A stretch of DNA of 64,000 nt from Labilibacter marinus (GCF_001659685.2 NZ_LXYE02000018.1:62001-126000), one strand, 5' to 3'; positions 1-10,158 are shown, counted from the first letter of the stretch. Made by a program: numbers and translations. Notes: generated by a model from the letters alone, not told the origin.

Positions 1-197
1 CCGCCTAAAATAGATGGATAACTTGTCAAGTCCTCCACGCGTTCGCACGGTACATCTAAGCCTTCAATAAAAGCTTGAGTTCCCCCGGTTGAATAAATGG
101 TTACGCCTTGTTGGTGTAACGTGGTAATAATTTCATCCAATCCATCCTTATGGAACACGGAAATAAGAGCTGATTTAATTTTTCTTGAGCTACTCAT
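1..197 (-). CDS. purH: PurH, bifunctional AICAR transformylase/IMP cyclohydrolase (5' end only)
   Basis: The first 65 codons of a leftward gene that leaves the window at base 1. The translation begins MSSSRKIKSALISVFHKDGL and contains YSTGGTQAFIEGL and ERVEDLTSYPSILGG, the N-terminal MGS-like IMP cyclohydrolase domain of PurH with its STGGT phosphate-binding motif. The full enzyme catalyses the last two steps of de novo IMP synthesis in the cytoplasm. The start is the ATG at 195-197, preceded on its own strand by an A-rich stretch. The transformylase domain lies outside the window, so completeness cannot be judged. Confidence 0.88.
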   Translation of the reverse strand, partial: MSSSRKIKSALISVFHKDGLDEIITTLHQQGVTIYSTGGTQAFIEGLDVPCERVEDLTSYPSILG

Positions 198-435
198 CTT
201 TTATTTATTATTGCAATTTTGAAAATTTCAAGGTTGTAAGGGCGAATTTTTCCAGCGATAAATTAGTCATTTTTTCTCTTTATGCGGTTTGTAAGCCAAA
301 TAAATATGAAAAAACACGCCACTTCGGGCAAAATTAAGAAAATAAGCACATTTAACAAGGTAGTAATTAATTTTCTTGATAGTTTTATAGTGGATAAAAA
401 AAGGGTACTCCCACTAAACATTTGAGTGAACCAAA

Positions 436-1689
436 ATGATTATTGTATATAAATTTTTACGAGAGAGTTTATTGTTTGCTGTAAACGCATTAAAATCGAA
501 TAAACTCAGAACTATTTTAACGCTCAGTGGAGTAACTATTGGTATTTTTTCTATCATATCTGTATTTACTTTAATCGATTATTTAGAAAGCCGAATTAAG
601 GACAGCATACAAACCTTGGGCGAAAGTGCGGTATATGTACAAAAGTGGCCTTGGGGAGTTCCCGAAGGAGAAACCGAATACCCTTGGTGGCGATATTTAA
701 ACCGACCGCTACCTTCTATAGATGAGCAAAAAGCTATTGAGCGAAAATCACAACTAAATGAAGCTTCAACTTTTTTTATCAATACACAAAGAAAAGTCAT
801 CTTTGAAGACAACTCCTATGATGAGGTTCTTATCCGTGGTGTTTCTGAAAACTTTGATAAAAATTGGAATTTTGAAATTAGAGAAGGCCGATATTTCTCC
901 CCCTTTGAATTTAGTAATGGGGCAAATGTAATTCTTCTGGGGGCCGATATTGCGGATAAACTCTTCGGAGATTCAGACCCCATTGGAAAAAGAGTAAAAG
1001 TAGCGGGCAGAAAACTTACCGTTATTGGCGTGGTTCTTCGTCAAGGAGAAGATATGTTTGGCAGCACATTAGACACCAACGGTATAATGCCCATCAACTT
1101 TGCCAAAGGGATATTCAATATTAGAAACGAAAGCGTACAACCCACCATTATAACCAAAGCCAAAGAAGGTATTGCCGTTGAGGATTTAATGAATGAACTA
1201 GAAGGCATACTAAGGGCAGAAAGAAAGATCAAACCTAAACAAGGCAACACCTTTGCACTAAACAGAGTCAGCATTATTCAAAAGCAGTTTGATGGACTGT
1301 TTGCCATTCTAGACATTACAGGCTGGCTTATTGGCGGTTTCTCCATATTAGTAGGCGGTTTTGGCATTGCCAACATTATGTTTGTATCGGTAAAGGAGCG
1401 CACTAAAATTATTGGCATACAGAAGGCCTTAGGTGCCAAACGGAGATTTATACTATGGCAATTTCTTTTCGAGAGTATCTTTCTAAGTTTACTGGGAGGA
1501 GCTACAGGTCTACTACTTATATTTATAATAATTACAGTAGCTAACTCAGTTATGGACTTAGCTATACCGCTAACCTTCTGGAATATTTTCAGAGGTTTAT
1601 CGATTTCTATTTTCCTGGGTGTGATATCTGGATATATCCCATCAAATGGAGCAAGTAAAATGGATCCGGTTGTAGCGATAAATAATTAA
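436..1689 (+). CDS. MacB/FtsX-family ABC transporter permease
   Basis: A 417-residue inner-membrane permease. One transmembrane segment lies near residues 26-48, followed by a large periplasmic MacB-type core domain (about 50-290). Three more helices fill the C-terminal FtsX domain (about 295-410), with the family motif VKERTKIIGIQKALGAKR on the cytoplasmic loop and a KMDPVVAI-like tail. Such proteins pair with a MacB/LolD-type ATPase to export substrates or to do mechanical work on the envelope. No ATPase gene is adjacent, so the gene either works with a distant partner or is an orphan. It converges on pfkA across a shared bidirectional terminator. The substrate cannot be predicted. Confidence 0.85.
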   Translation: MIIVYKFLRESLLFAVNALKSNKLRTILTLSGVTIGIFSIISVFTLIDYLESRIKDSIQTLGESAVYVQKWPWGVPEGETEYPWWRYLNRPLPSIDEQKAIERKSQLNEASTFFINTQRKVIFEDNSYDEVLIRGVSENFDKNWNFEIREGRYFSPFEFSNGANVILLGADIADKLFGDSDPIGKRVKVAGRKLTVIGVVLRQGEDMFGSTLDTNGIMPINFAKGIFNIRNESVQPTIITKAKEGIAVEDLMNELEGILRAERKIKPKQGNTFALNRVSIIQKQFDGLFAILDITGWLIGGFSILVGGFGIANIMFVSVKERTKIIGIQKALGAKRRFILWQFLFESIFLSLLGGATGLLLIFIIITVANSVMDLAIPLTFWNIFRGLSISIFLGVISGYIPSNGASKMDPVVAINN

Positions 1690-1716
1690 TCTCAAAAAGA
1701 GAAGTGTGAAAAAACA

Positions 1717-1742
1717 AAAGCCGCTCATTACTGAACGGCTTT
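1717..1742. terminator. Bidirectional intrinsic terminator between permease and pfkA
   Basis: AAAGCCG (1717-1723) pairs with CGGCTTT (1736-1742) around a 12-base loop that can extend the stem by a few pairs. Read leftward the stem is followed by a run rich in T (1707-1716 on the plus strand is A-rich). This fits termination of pfkA and also of the rightward permease. Confidence 0.7.
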
Positions 1743-1768
1743 GCTATTATCTTAAACTAACTCCTTTA

Positions 1769-2752
1769 TTATATAGAAAGAACTTCGGTAAGTTCTACTA
1801 ATGCAGGATTAAGCTTTTTCTTATTTTTTAATGCTTGATTAAAAGGAACGTGCGTAATTTCCTTATTCACTAAACCAATCATAATACTCTTTTGATCGTC
1901 GATTAATGCTTCAATAGCAGAAACTCCCATACGACTTGCTGTTACTCTATCAAAAGCTGATGGAGAACCTCCACGCTGAATATGACCTAAAATAGTCACT
2001 CGCGTATCATAGTCAGGATATTCCTTTTGCACTTTCTCAGCTACCTGAATAGCACCTCCACTAATTTTCTCTCCTTCAGCCACTAAAACAATACTACTAT
2101 TCTTATCCTTATTAAATCCTTTTTCAAGGAAAGTATATAATTGCTTAAAGTCTGTATCAATTTCCGGTACTAAAATAGCCTCAGCTCCAGATGCAATTCC
2201 GCTTCGCAATGCCAAGAAACCAGCATCACGTCCCATTACTTCAATAAAGAACAAGCGACTATGCGCACTGGCTGTATCTCTAATTTTATCCACCGCCTCA
2301 ACAACTGTATTTAAAGCCGTATCATAACCAATGGTATAATCTGTTCCAAATAAATCATTATCTATTGTTCCCGGAACACCTACAATAGGAATATTATATT
2401 CTTGCGCAAAAATACGAGCTCCTGTAAATGTTCCATCGCCACCAATTACCACCAAGCAATCAATGCCTCTTTTTTTCAGATTTTCGTAAGCTTTTTTACG
2501 CCCCTCCTTAGTTCTAAAACCTTCGCTTCGCGCCGATTTTAATATGGTACCACCTTGATGAATAATGTTACTTACCGAACGCGAAGTGTAGTCTTCCATT
2601 CTATCCAGTATCATACCATGATACCCTTGAGAAATACCGACTACTTTTAACTTGTTATAAATAGCTGCCCTAACAACTGCACGCAATGCGGCATTCATTC
2701 CTGGAGCATCACCCCCCGAAGTAAGTACTCCAACTTTTTTTAGTTGTCCCAT
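1769..2752 (-). CDS. pfkA: 6-phosphofructokinase
   Basis: A cytoplasmic glycolytic enzyme converting fructose 6-phosphate and ATP to fructose 1,6-bisphosphate. Its 327 residues match the bacterial PfkA length. Visible motifs are the N-terminal [14 protein letters not shown] nucleotide-binding loop, GGDGTF at 104-109, GTIDND at 128-133 with the catalytic aspartate at 131, [10 protein letters not shown] near 173, and the C-terminal signature [20 protein letters not shown] rather than GGDDT suggests the ATP-dependent type, as in E. coli. The start is the ATG at 2750-2752. It lies 5 bases downstream of ispH, and the order cmk-ispH-pfkA suggests co-transcription. Confidence 0.96.
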   Translation of the reverse strand: MGQLKKVGVLTSGGDAPGMNAALRAVVRAAIYNKLKVVGISQGYHGMILDRMEDYTSRSVSNIIHQGGTILKSARSEGFRTKEGRKKAYENLKKRGIDCLVVIGGDGTFTGARIFAQEYNIPIVGVPGTIDNDLFGTDYTIGYDTALNTVVEAVDKIRDTASAHSRLFFIEVMGRDAGFLALRSGIASGAEAILVPEIDTDFKQLYTFLEKGFNKDKNSSIVLVAEGEKISGGAIQVAEKVQKEYPDYDTRVTILGHIQRGGSPSAFDRVTASRMGVSAIEALIDDQKSIMIGLVNKEITHVPFNQALKNKKKLNPALVELTEVLSI

Positions 2753-2757
2753 AATGT

Positions 2758-3639
2758 TTATTTGTCTTTTGTTATTATTTCAATTTGTTCGGCTACCTTT
2801 TCCATTAACCAAGGCGGTGTGGAAGTAGCCCCACTAATGCCAACAGACTTAATAGGTTTGTCAAACCATTCTTTTTTAAGCTCGTTTACATTACTTACAA
2901 AATACGCTTGCTTGTTAGATTCCAGACACTTATTAAAAAGTATTTTAGCATTACTACTCTTCTTTCCTCCAACAAACACCACTACATCATGCTTTTGGGC
3001 AAAAAGCACAATCTTTGGTAATCGTCCTGCTACCTGTCGACAAATGGTATCAAACGATTTAAACACACAATTGGCATTGATATTTTCTTTAAGATAGGTG
3101 GCAATTCGCTTAAATTCATCAATACTCTTGGTGGTTTGCGCATATAAATGCGTGTTTTTGTTTACATCAATTGTCGAAACATCTTCCATCGATTCAACAA
3201 TGACAGCTTCATTATTAGTTTGTCCAATCAAGCCAATTACCTCAGCATGTCCAACTTTACCATAAATCACTACCTGTCCGTTTTGCTGCTTTAATTCCTC
3301 CCACGACTTTTTAATGCGTGATTGCAATTTTAATACAACAGGACAAGTGGCATCAATCAACTGATGTCCGTTTTCTTTAGCCTTTTGATAGGTGATAGGT
3401 GGTTCACCATGGGCACGTATAAGAATTTTTTTTTCTTTTAATGTTGATAAATCATCGTTTGAAATAGGTTGCAAACCCATCTCTTTTAATCTATCCACTT
3501 CCATATTGTTATGAACAATATCTCCTAACGAATGGAATTGTGTTCCATCCTTCAGCTCATCCTCCGCTGCCTCCACTGCTTTAACAACACCAAAGCAAAA
3601 TCCCGAAGCAGGGTCTATTTCTATATGTAACGATGACAT
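2758..3639 (-). CDS. ispH: 4-hydroxy-3-methylbut-2-enyl diphosphate reductase
   Basis: IspH (LytB) performs the last step of the MEP isoprenoid pathway, reducing HMBPP to IPP and DMAPP with a [4Fe-4S] cluster. The three cluster cysteines are visible: C15 in SGFCFGV, C99 in DATCPVV and C200 in DTICRQ. The substrate-contacting histidines in DIVHNN, RAHGEP and GHAEV are also present. I start the gene at the ATG at 3637-3639 ([17 protein letters not shown]); an in-frame TTG nine bases further upstream would add only MNN. The length of about 293 residues is normal. Confidence 0.95.
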   Translation of the reverse strand: MSSLHIEIDPASGFCFGVVKAVEAAEDELKDGTQFHSLGDIVHNNMEVDRLKEMGLQPISNDDLSTLKEKKILIRAHGEPPITYQKAKENGHQLIDATCPVVLKLQSRIKKSWEELKQQNGQVVIYGKVGHAEVIGLIGQTNNEAVIVESMEDVSTIDVNKNTHLYAQTTKSIDEFKRIATYLKENINANCVFKSFDTICRQVAGRLPKIVLFAQKHDVVVFVGGKKSSNAKILFNKCLESNKQAYFVSNVNELKKEWFDKPIKSVGISGATSTPPWLMEKVAEQIEIITKDK

Positions 3640-3727
3640 ATTATTCAATTATAATCTATATTTCTGAAGCATACAAACACTTCTTAAAGGTATAATTGCA
3701 GTATAAATTGAGTTTAATAAAACAATA

Positions 3728-4432
3728 CTATTTTATTAAGCCTTTGTTCTTCAACTCTCCAACAATAAACTCCAACTGCTCCTCTTTTCCTATATTTCCA
3801 TTATCCAACACCACGGCATCATCTGCTTTCTTCAATGGACTTTCATCACGTGTTTCGTCAATATGGTCACGCTTTTTTACATTCTCCAGCACCTCTTCAA
3901 AAGATATATCTTCATTTTTATCCTGATACTCTTTAAATCGTCTTCCGGCTCTAATTTCTGGCGATGCTGTCATAAACAACTTCAAATCAGCATCAGGAAA
4001 AACAACCGTACCAATATCACGACCATCCATTACAATGCTATCTGTTTCTCCCATCTTCTGCTGCAACTCCACCATTTTTTCTCTCACAAATCCAAGAGCA
4101 CTGATCATACTCACGTGATTACTCACTTCCAAGCCTCTAATCTTTTTCTCCACCGAAACTCCATTCAAATAAGTCTCGTTTGTTTTTGCTTGGGCATCAA
4201 ATTTAAAAGTGATAGAAATATGATTTAAAGCTTCCTTTAGCTTATCAACATTGATAGCTCCTCCTTTTATAATTTCATTTTCTAAGGCAAATAGCGTGAC
4301 GCATCGGTACATAGCCCCCGAATCAATGAAAATAATATTTAAAAGTTTTGCTAAATCTTTGGCTACTGTGCTCTTTCCACAGGAAGAATAACCATCAATA
4401 GCTATCACTAGCTTGGAGGTATTATCAATCAT
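3728..4432 (-). CDS. cmk: Cytidylate kinase
   Basis: A 234-residue CMP/dCMP kinase of the P-loop NMP kinase family. The Walker A motif GYSSCGKST is at 14-22, followed by IDSGAMYRCVT (CMP-binding start). DGRDIGTVVFPDADLKLF in the middle is the Cmk-specific signature, and RDHIDETRDESPL lies in the lid region. The start is ATG 4430-4432. A TATTTTTG box (4452-4459 read leftward) a few tens of bases upstream is a candidate -7 element. Confidence 0.95.
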   Translation of the reverse strand: MIDNTSKLVIAIDGYSSCGKSTVAKDLAKLLNIIFIDSGAMYRCVTLFALENEIIKGGAINVDKLKEALNHISITFKFDAQAKTNETYLNGVSVEKKIRGLEVSNHVSMISALGFVREKMVELQQKMGETDSIVMDGRDIGTVVFPDADLKLFMTASPEIRAGRRFKEYQDKNEDISFEEVLENVKKRDHIDETRDESPLKKADDAVVLDNGNIGKEEQLEFIVGELKNKGLIK

Positions 4433-4586
4433 GGTAAAATATTTGAGCCAGCAAAAATACGATGATTGTTTGAGAATCTATCTTCTGTCGTAAGGAATTT
4501 CGAAAAAATTGATGTTTTATCTGTATTTTAACTTACGTTTTGGCAGCTACTTTATAAAAACACCAGAATACAACTATCCGTTCAAG

Positions 4587-5612
4587 CTACTTAAAATTAG
4601 ACAAGTTAGTTGAAATGGAGAAATGATTAGAAGATCCTCCTAAGTGATAACGTGCCGAACCATAGGAAAACAAGAATTTATATACTCTAAAGCCAAATCC
4701 CCAGGAAAAACCTGCCGTTGACATGCGCTCTTCATAGCCTAATTCTTTTCTGCGACGATGATTATAACCAAAGTCTACATGAAAATTCTTTGAAGGTAAA
4801 AACTCTACTCCAAAAACCATATGCCTCATTAGCTGGTCACCAAAATTAGCATCACTGGTTTGCGTACCTAAACTTGACCCATTTTCATTCTCGGTATCAG
4901 TTGGCGTATAGGTTAAGTCCCAGTTTAACAGATGCTGCGCAGTTATTGAAAATCGAAAGGGAGCATGTGCTAATTTTTTAGATAATCCAATCTGCAAATC
5001 AGATGGCATCGTTTCTTGCGTTTCGTGATATGAAGTAATTTGCGACCCTACATTTTTAAGCACAATAGCCATCGAAAAGTTATTTTCAGGCTTGCGATAA
5101 TGAACGCCAAAATCTGCCGCTAATCCAAAAGAAGTATAGGCATCTAATTTTGAGTAAATAGGTTTTGCCGTTAACCCCATCGATAGAGTGGGCGATAATT
5201 GACGTGCATAAGTCAAGTTAAAAGAATACTCAGCAGCAGTAGCAATTCCCATTTCTTCACCAATATCATTGGTGCGTTGAAAATCGCCATAATTAATATT
5301 GTGAATCCCAAAGCTAAAAGTTCCTACGTTTTCATAATGCTTGGCATACCCTACATATCCGTATTTTACACCCGTCATATACGGCACAAAGTTAAGCACC
5401 ATCGCATTATTCATTTCCTGTTGCAACAAAGCTGGGTTGTGGTAAGCCATATTTATATCATTATCCATGATCGAAATATTCGTACCTCCAAGGGCTGCAA
5501 CTCTGGCCGAATTAGTCAAATTCAGAAAATCATACGTACTCTCGCCCCCACGCTGAGCCATCATCTTTTGCCCAACCATCATCAACAATATTATCAAAAA
5601 ATACTTCTGCAT
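4587..5612 (-). CDS. porQ: Type IX secretion system protein PorQ
   Basis: A 341-residue outer-membrane protein with a signal peptide (MQKYFLIILLMMVGQKMMAQ). The mature start RGGESTYDFLNLTNSARVAA is characteristic of PorQ, including the LGG and AYHNPALL motifs of the FadL-like PorV/PorQ families. PorQ belongs to the T9SS that exports cargo with C-terminal sorting domains, and two such cargo proteins are encoded at 44867 and 46999. It is followed by a Gly/aromatic-rich beta-barrel. Its closeness to cmk/ispH/pfkA matches gene order I recall from Bacteroidales. Confidence 0.88.
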   Translation of the reverse strand: MQKYFLIILLMMVGQKMMAQRGGESTYDFLNLTNSARVAALGGTNISIMDNDINMAYHNPALLQQEMNNAMVLNFVPYMTGVKYGYVGYAKHYENVGTFSFGIHNINYGDFQRTNDIGEEMGIATAAEYSFNLTYARQLSPTLSMGLTAKPIYSKLDAYTSFGLAADFGVHYRKPENNFSMAIVLKNVGSQITSYHETQETMPSDLQIGLSKKLAHAPFRFSITAQHLLNWDLTYTPTDTENENGSSLGTQTSDANFGDQLMRHMVFGVEFLPSKNFHVDFGYNHRRRKELGYEERMSTAGFSWGFGFRVYKFLFSYGSARYHLGGSSNHFSISTNLSNFK

Positions 5613-5687
5613 ATAGTTACTTTATTCTCTTAGCCTTTTCAATAAACGGTAAATATTATTTTTTAGTGTTTTACACACCAGCAATCC

Positions 5688-6176
5688 TTAATATTCTTTT
5701 TTCAACGATTCCAGCACCTCATAAACGGCTGGACACACAAAAGAGTTTCGGTGAGTAAGGTTTAATATTTGATAAAAACGTTTTCGGTCCGTATGCGGAT
5801 ATTCTCGGCAAGCCCTAGGACGTGCTTCGTATATTATGCAATAATTATCAGGCATCAAAAAAGGACAAGGTGTTTCTTTAAAAACATAATCCTGATCCTC
5901 ATCTATTTCAAAATACTGATCAATTACATCTGGACGTTTCATCTTTAAATGCTTTGCAATTCTATCAATATCCCTATCAATAACAATAGGACTAATAGAT
6001 TTGCAGCAATTAGCACACTCCAGGCAATCAATTTTCTCGAAAGCCTCAACATGTGCATTATAGGCAGAGTTATCTAAAGTTTTAGGTTTCTTTTTTCTAA
6101 GACGAGTTACAAAAGCTTTGTTTTCTTTGGCTTTATTATCAGCCAGTTCTTTATATCGCTCTAAATCTAACTTCAT
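5688..6176 (-). CDS. YkgJ-family cysteine cluster protein
   Basis: A 162-residue cytoplasmic protein of the YkgJ/CxxCxxCC zinc- or iron-chelating family. Eight cysteines are arranged as C51-x2-C54-x2-C57-C58, then C104, C113, C123 and C148, in CLECANCCKS, PCPFLMPDNYC, RACREYPHTD and FVCPAVYE. The family probably binds a metal or Fe-S cluster, but its biochemical role is not established. The ATG overlaps the TGA of the upstream transporter gene by four bases (ATGA), so the two genes are translationally coupled. Confidence 0.8.
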   Translation of the reverse strand: MKLDLERYKELADNKAKENKAFVTRLRKKKPKTLDNSAYNAHVEAFEKIDCLECANCCKSISPIVIDRDIDRIAKHLKMKRPDVIDQYFEIDEDQDYVFKETPCPFLMPDNYCIIYEARPRACREYPHTDRKRFYQILNLTHRNSFVCPAVYEVLESLKKEY

Positions 6177-7060
6177 TGTTTTTTCTTTTTAATCTGCGAT
6201 ACAAACAGACCACTTACAACAATAACTATACCAATTGCTTTTTGCCCATCAATTACATCGCCACGCAACCACCAAGCAAATATTGCGGTAAATACTGGTA
6301 TCAGATTAATAAACATATTTGACTTTGTTACGCCTAGGTTCTTAAGCGCTTTGGTAAATAATATAAATGCCAACGACGAAGCAAAAACAGCTAACTGAAT
6401 GATAGCCCACCAAGAATTACTGGTCAGCGTAGCTTCTTGTACCTCTTTATATTCCCACATCATAAAAAATGGTAGAAACATAAAAATGCCCACAAAATTC
6501 TGATAAGCTATAATATTAACTGGCGAATATTTCTCAGCCACTTTTTTAAGCGTTAAAGAATAACCAATGGTTGATAGCACTGCCACAAACATCAATAATA
6601 TACCCAGCAGCGAAGCTTTTAACTCAAAGCCATTTTCAAAAATCATGGTACCTACACCAAAAAACGAAATGGCCATTCCGATAATAGCCAATGGCGTAAT
6701 TCGCTCTTTTAAAAACAAAAAGGCAAACAGCGTAGCAAATAAAGGAATGGTTGAAATAATGACTGCAGCCAGCGTACTCGACACCAATTGCATACCAAAA
6801 CTTTCTCCCATAAAATACATAAAGGGTTCAAAAAAGGACAGCAATAAAATAAGCTTATAATCTTCCTTTTTTATCTTGGTTAACCTTCGGCTAATGATCA
6901 AAAAAACAAACAATAACACCGCACTAATTATCAATCGCAAAAACACGGTTGTAATAGGCCCAAACGATTCGTAGGCCACCTTTACCCATACGAAGGAAAA
7001 GGCCCAGCAAATCATGGAAGCGATGATAAATATGATGGATGACTTATTTATTTTTGACAT
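6173..7060 (-). CDS. EamA/DMT-family transporter
   Basis: A 295-residue inner-membrane protein with ten predicted helices in two EamA repeats. The first repeat begins SSIIFIIASMICWAFSFVWV with the typical WxFxxVWVK start, and the second repeats the fold from about residue 150. Drug/metabolite transporters usually export amino acids, nucleobases or other small metabolites, and the substrate is not predictable here. It ends inside the YkgJ-like gene in an ATGA overlap. A leftward TACTTTTG (7080-7087) just upstream of the ATG is a plausible -7 box, which would leave a very short leader. Confidence 0.85.
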   Translation of the reverse strand: MSKINKSSIIFIIASMICWAFSFVWVKVAYESFGPITTVFLRLIISAVLLFVFLIISRRLTKIKKEDYKLILLLSFFEPFMYFMGESFGMQLVSSTLAAVIISTIPLFATLFAFLFLKERITPLAIIGMAISFFGVGTMIFENGFELKASLLGILLMFVAVLSTIGYSLTLKKVAEKYSPVNIIAYQNFVGIFMFLPFFMMWEYKEVQEATLTSNSWWAIIQLAVFASSLAFILFTKALKNLGVTKSNMFINLIPVFTAIFAWWLRGDVIDGQKAIGIVIVVSGLFVSQIKKKKQ

Positions 7061-7178
7061 ACCTGAAATAAATGAAGCGCAAAAGTAGGTATTTTGTATG
7101 GATAAATAAGTTGAGTAGAATCAGTACTCCCGGAAATTACTTTTAAAATAACAAGGACACCTTTTATAAGAAATAATG

Positions 7179-7231
7179 CTACTTTTTGCCTAAATCGCAG
7201 ACTCCTATTTATTTATTCAGGCAAAAAGTAG
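7179..7231. repeat. Perfect 13-bp inverted repeat, REP-like
   Basis: CTACTTTTTGCCT (7179-7191) and its exact reverse complement AGGCAAAAAGTAG (7219-7231) are separated by 27 bases. The right arm is followed by a partial direct repeat of itself (GGCAAAAG). It has no T-tract in either direction and lies far from both start codons, so it looks more like a dispersed palindromic repeat than a terminator or operator. Confidence 0.6.
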
Positions 7232-7371
7232 GCAAAAGTCTGTCGACTGGATTGCTCGCTTACCCATTTAGTCTTCCTTAATAATGTCGGTTGTTAAACT
7301 TGAAACGTCCCTTCAACTTATAACAGCACCACTCTATAGACATACTATATCTCTACCACACAAAATTTCTA

Positions 7372-7379
7372 TACATTTG
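7372..7379 (+). promoter_or_regulatory. Candidate Bacteroidota -7 box for priA
   Basis: TACATTTG fits the TAnnTTTG -7 consensus and lies 17 bases before the priA ATG, which would give a very short leader. No clear TTTG -33 element is seen at the expected distance. Confidence 0.45.
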
Positions 7380-7396
7380 CATGAATTTTCAATTGT

Positions 7397-9865
7397 ATGA
7401 GCAACACTTTTTACACTGACATAATATTACCTATTCCTTTACCTCGTTTATTCACTTACCAAGTGCCTGAAGCATGGATGAATGAGATAGAGCCTGGCAT
7501 GCGTGTGGTTGTTCCCTTTGGCAATAAAAAATTCTATTCGGGTATTGTGTTTAATTTACACGACCAGAAACCAGAGGCATACGAAACCAAGGAAATTCTG
7601 TCTATACTAGATACACATCCTGTTGTAAACACAACCCAACTTAATTTTTGGCAATGGATTGCTGATTATTATATGTGTACGCTGGGCGAAGTGTATAAAG
7701 CGGCTTTACCATCTGGCTTAAAGCTTGAGAGTGAAACGAAAGTGCACTACAACCCAGATTGGGCTCCTGAAGAAAAGCTTTCTAAAAAGGAAACATTAAT
7801 ACTCGATTTTCTATCGGATAAGAAAACAGGAACTGTTCAGGATTTAAATAACATCACAGAACTTAAAAACTCTTTGCCTGTACTTAAATCACTGCTTGAT
7901 AAAGGTGCTTTATTCGTGAGTGAGCGTTTAAAAGATGGTTATAAACCTAAGACTAAAAAACTGGTTCAGCTGGCACCCGAATATTGTCAGGAACAAAAGC
8001 TACAAAATGCTTTTACTGAATTAAGCAGAGCTAAAAAGCAGTTGGAAGTGCTGATGTTGTTTTTTACTATGATTGGCGGTGCGCATGCCAACAACTTTAG
8101 CAAGGCAATTGATAAAAACGAGCTTAAAATAAAAAGCGGTGCTTCTCCTTCCGTGATTAACGAATTAATTAAAAAAGGTATTTTATTGGAAGTGGAAGCG
8201 GCCATTTCTCGTTTACAGACAGACCAACTCTCTATTTCGGGTCTGCACCAGTTAAACGAACCACAGACAACTGCCAAGCAACAAATAGAAGAGCAGTTTA
8301 AACAGAAGGATGCTGTTTTACTTCATGGAGTAACTTCCAGTGGTAAGACGGAGATTTATATCCATATGATTCAGGAGCAAATAGACCTAGGCAAGCAAGT
8401 ACTTTATCTATTACCTGAAATTGCTTTAACCACCCAAATCACCTCCCGATTAAGAAAGGTATTTGGCAATACGCTTGGCATCTATCACTCTAAATACAGC
8501 GATGCCGAACGCGTGGAAGTATGGAATGATATTTTATACAAAGAGAACTACAAAGTGATTATTGGCGTGCGCTCATCGATATTTTTGCCTTTCGATAATT
8601 TAGGTTTAATTATTATAGATGAAGAACACGAAAACACCTATAAACAATTTGACCCTGCACCCCGATATCATGCACGTGATGCGGCTTTGGTATTGGCTCA
8701 TATGCACAAAGCCAAAGTGCTGATGGGTACGGCAACGCCATCCATCGAGACCTATAAAAATACACAACTGGGTAAATATGGCTTGGTAGAACTTTTCCAA
8801 CGTTTCGAAGGCATTCAGATGCCCAACATCCTCACCGTAAATGTGCGAGAGGAGAAACGTAAAAAAAGGATGCAGTCTTATTTTTCTGCTACCTTAATGG
8901 AACAGGTTAATAAGGCCATTGCCAATGGAGAGCAGGCCATCTTATTCCAAAATAGAAGGGGCTTTTCTCCTTACTTGGAATGTAACGAATGCTCTTGGGT
9001 GCCTAAGTGCGATTATTGCGATGTAAGTTTGACCTACCACAAACACATCAATCAGCTGGTATGCCATTACTGTGGTCATTCTAGCTACTTACCAAAAACA
9101 TGTAAGGCTTGTGATTCTCCAGCTTTACAGACCAAAGGTTTTGGTACGGAGAAAATTGAAGAGGATATTAAACTGATGTTCCCCGACATTAAGGTGGCCA
9201 GAATGGATTTAGATACTTCCAGAACGCGGAAATCGCACGAGACCATTATTGGTAATTTTGAGCGTGGCGAGGTGGATATTTTAATTGGAACCCAAATGAT
9301 TTCGAAAGGGCTTGACTTTGATAATGTAAGCGTGGTGGGCATTTTAAATGCCGACAGCATGCTCAACTATCCTGACTTTAGAGCCTTTGAGCGTAGCTTT
9401 CAGATGATGGCGCAAGTGGGAGGACGTGCCGGAAGAAAATACAAACAAGGAACGGTGGTTTTACAAACCTCCAATCCAGATAACCCGGTTATACGGGATG
9501 TGATTAACAACAATTATAAAAACCACTTTAACAATGAACTTTTAGAAAGGGAAGCTTTTAAATACCCTCCTTTCTATCGCCTGATTCACTTAACGATAAA
9601 GCACAGAAACCCAAATACAGTTCAGTCTGCCTCTGATTATTTTGGTCAGTATTTACGTGGCATATTTAATGAACGCGTAGTAGGACCACAAGCCCCCACC
9701 ATTAGTAAAATTCAGAATTGGCACATTCGTAAAGTCATGCTAAAATTGGAAGCAGGTGTTTCCTTACCTAAAACAAAGCAGCTCTTGCGCGATGCCATTA
9801 ACACCGTTATTACTCACCCAGGTTTTAAAGCTGTGGTTATTCAGGCAGATGTCGATCCGATGTAG
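7397..9865 (+). CDS. priA: Primosomal protein N' (replication restart helicase)
   Basis: An 822-residue SF2 helicase that reloads the replisome at stalled forks. The N-terminal 3'-DNA-binding domain (about 1-105, beginning YTDIILPIPLPRLFTYQVP) precedes a winged-helix region. The helicase core has Walker A GVTSSGKTE at 311-319, DEEH at 408-411 and GTATPS at 444-449. Cysteines between 529 and 574 (CNECSWVPKCDYC, CHYCGH, CKAC) form the two zinc sites unique to PriA. The helicase C domain carries QMISKGLDFDNV and the QVGGRAGR motif. Length and domain order are normal. It starts with the ATG at 7397. Confidence 0.97.
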   Translation: MSNTFYTDIILPIPLPRLFTYQVPEAWMNEIEPGMRVVVPFGNKKFYSGIVFNLHDQKPEAYETKEILSILDTHPVVNTTQLNFWQWIADYYMCTLGEVYKAALPSGLKLESETKVHYNPDWAPEEKLSKKETLILDFLSDKKTGTVQDLNNITELKNSLPVLKSLLDKGALFVSERLKDGYKPKTKKLVQLAPEYCQEQKLQNAFTELSRAKKQLEVLMLFFTMIGGAHANNFSKAIDKNELKIKSGASPSVINELIKKGILLEVEAAISRLQTDQLSISGLHQLNEPQTTAKQQIEEQFKQKDAVLLHGVTSSGKTEIYIHMIQEQIDLGKQVLYLLPEIALTTQITSRLRKVFGNTLGIYHSKYSDAERVEVWNDILYKENYKVIIGVRSSIFLPFDNLGLIIIDEEHENTYKQFDPAPRYHARDAALVLAHMHKAKVLMGTATPSIETYKNTQLGKYGLVELFQRFEGIQMPNILTVNVREEKRKKRMQSYFSATLMEQVNKAIANGEQAILFQNRRGFSPYLECNECSWVPKCDYCDVSLTYHKHINQLVCHYCGHSSYLPKTCKACDSPALQTKGFGTEKIEEDIKLMFPDIKVARMDLDTSRTRKSHETIIGNFERGEVDILIGTQMISKGLDFDNVSVVGILNADSMLNYPDFRAFERSFQMMAQVGGRAGRKYKQGTVVLQTSNPDNPVIRDVINNNYKNHFNNELLEREAFKYPPFYRLIHLTIKHRNPNTVQSASDYFGQYLRGIFNERVVGPQAPTISKIQNWHIRKVMLKLEAGVSLPKTKQLLRDAINTVITHPGFKAVVIQADVDPM

Positions 9866-10158
9866 AGGGTAAGCGCTCTTCCGCTTGCTTGCATTTAACC
9901 TCCAAAGTCTAATAAAAAATACAACATCTATATTTTACACTGCTAGCGCGCAACTTTCCGAACTTTATGTTCAAATTTTGGAATATCACCTCACACAATA
10001 AGAAACTAAGTTCAATTAAGTAGTCAGCCACCTTTTTTCTTAACTTTAATACACATAATTATACGCTTACTATTCTACTTTAACTAACCCCATCCTTAAA
10101 CTTTATCATGTAATCCTTTTGCGATTACAGCTCTAGTCAATTATTAAAAATCTACAAT

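Larger units (their letters stand above)
7061..7396. other. 336-base intergenic region with divergent promoters and an inverted repeat
   Basis: This is the gap between the divergent EamA and priA genes. It contains a perfect 13-base inverted repeat (7179-7231, listed separately), a leftward -7 box TACTTTTG at 7080-7087 and a rightward TACATTTG at 7372-7379. I see no open frame with coding character and no RNA gene. Confidence 0.6.

Noticed and set aside
9866-10158. Possible cobalamin or other riboswitch in the leader of the TonB receptor
   Set aside because: No conserved B12-box or TPP-type core sequence is visible, only a short GTAATC/GATTAC hairpin without a partner structure.
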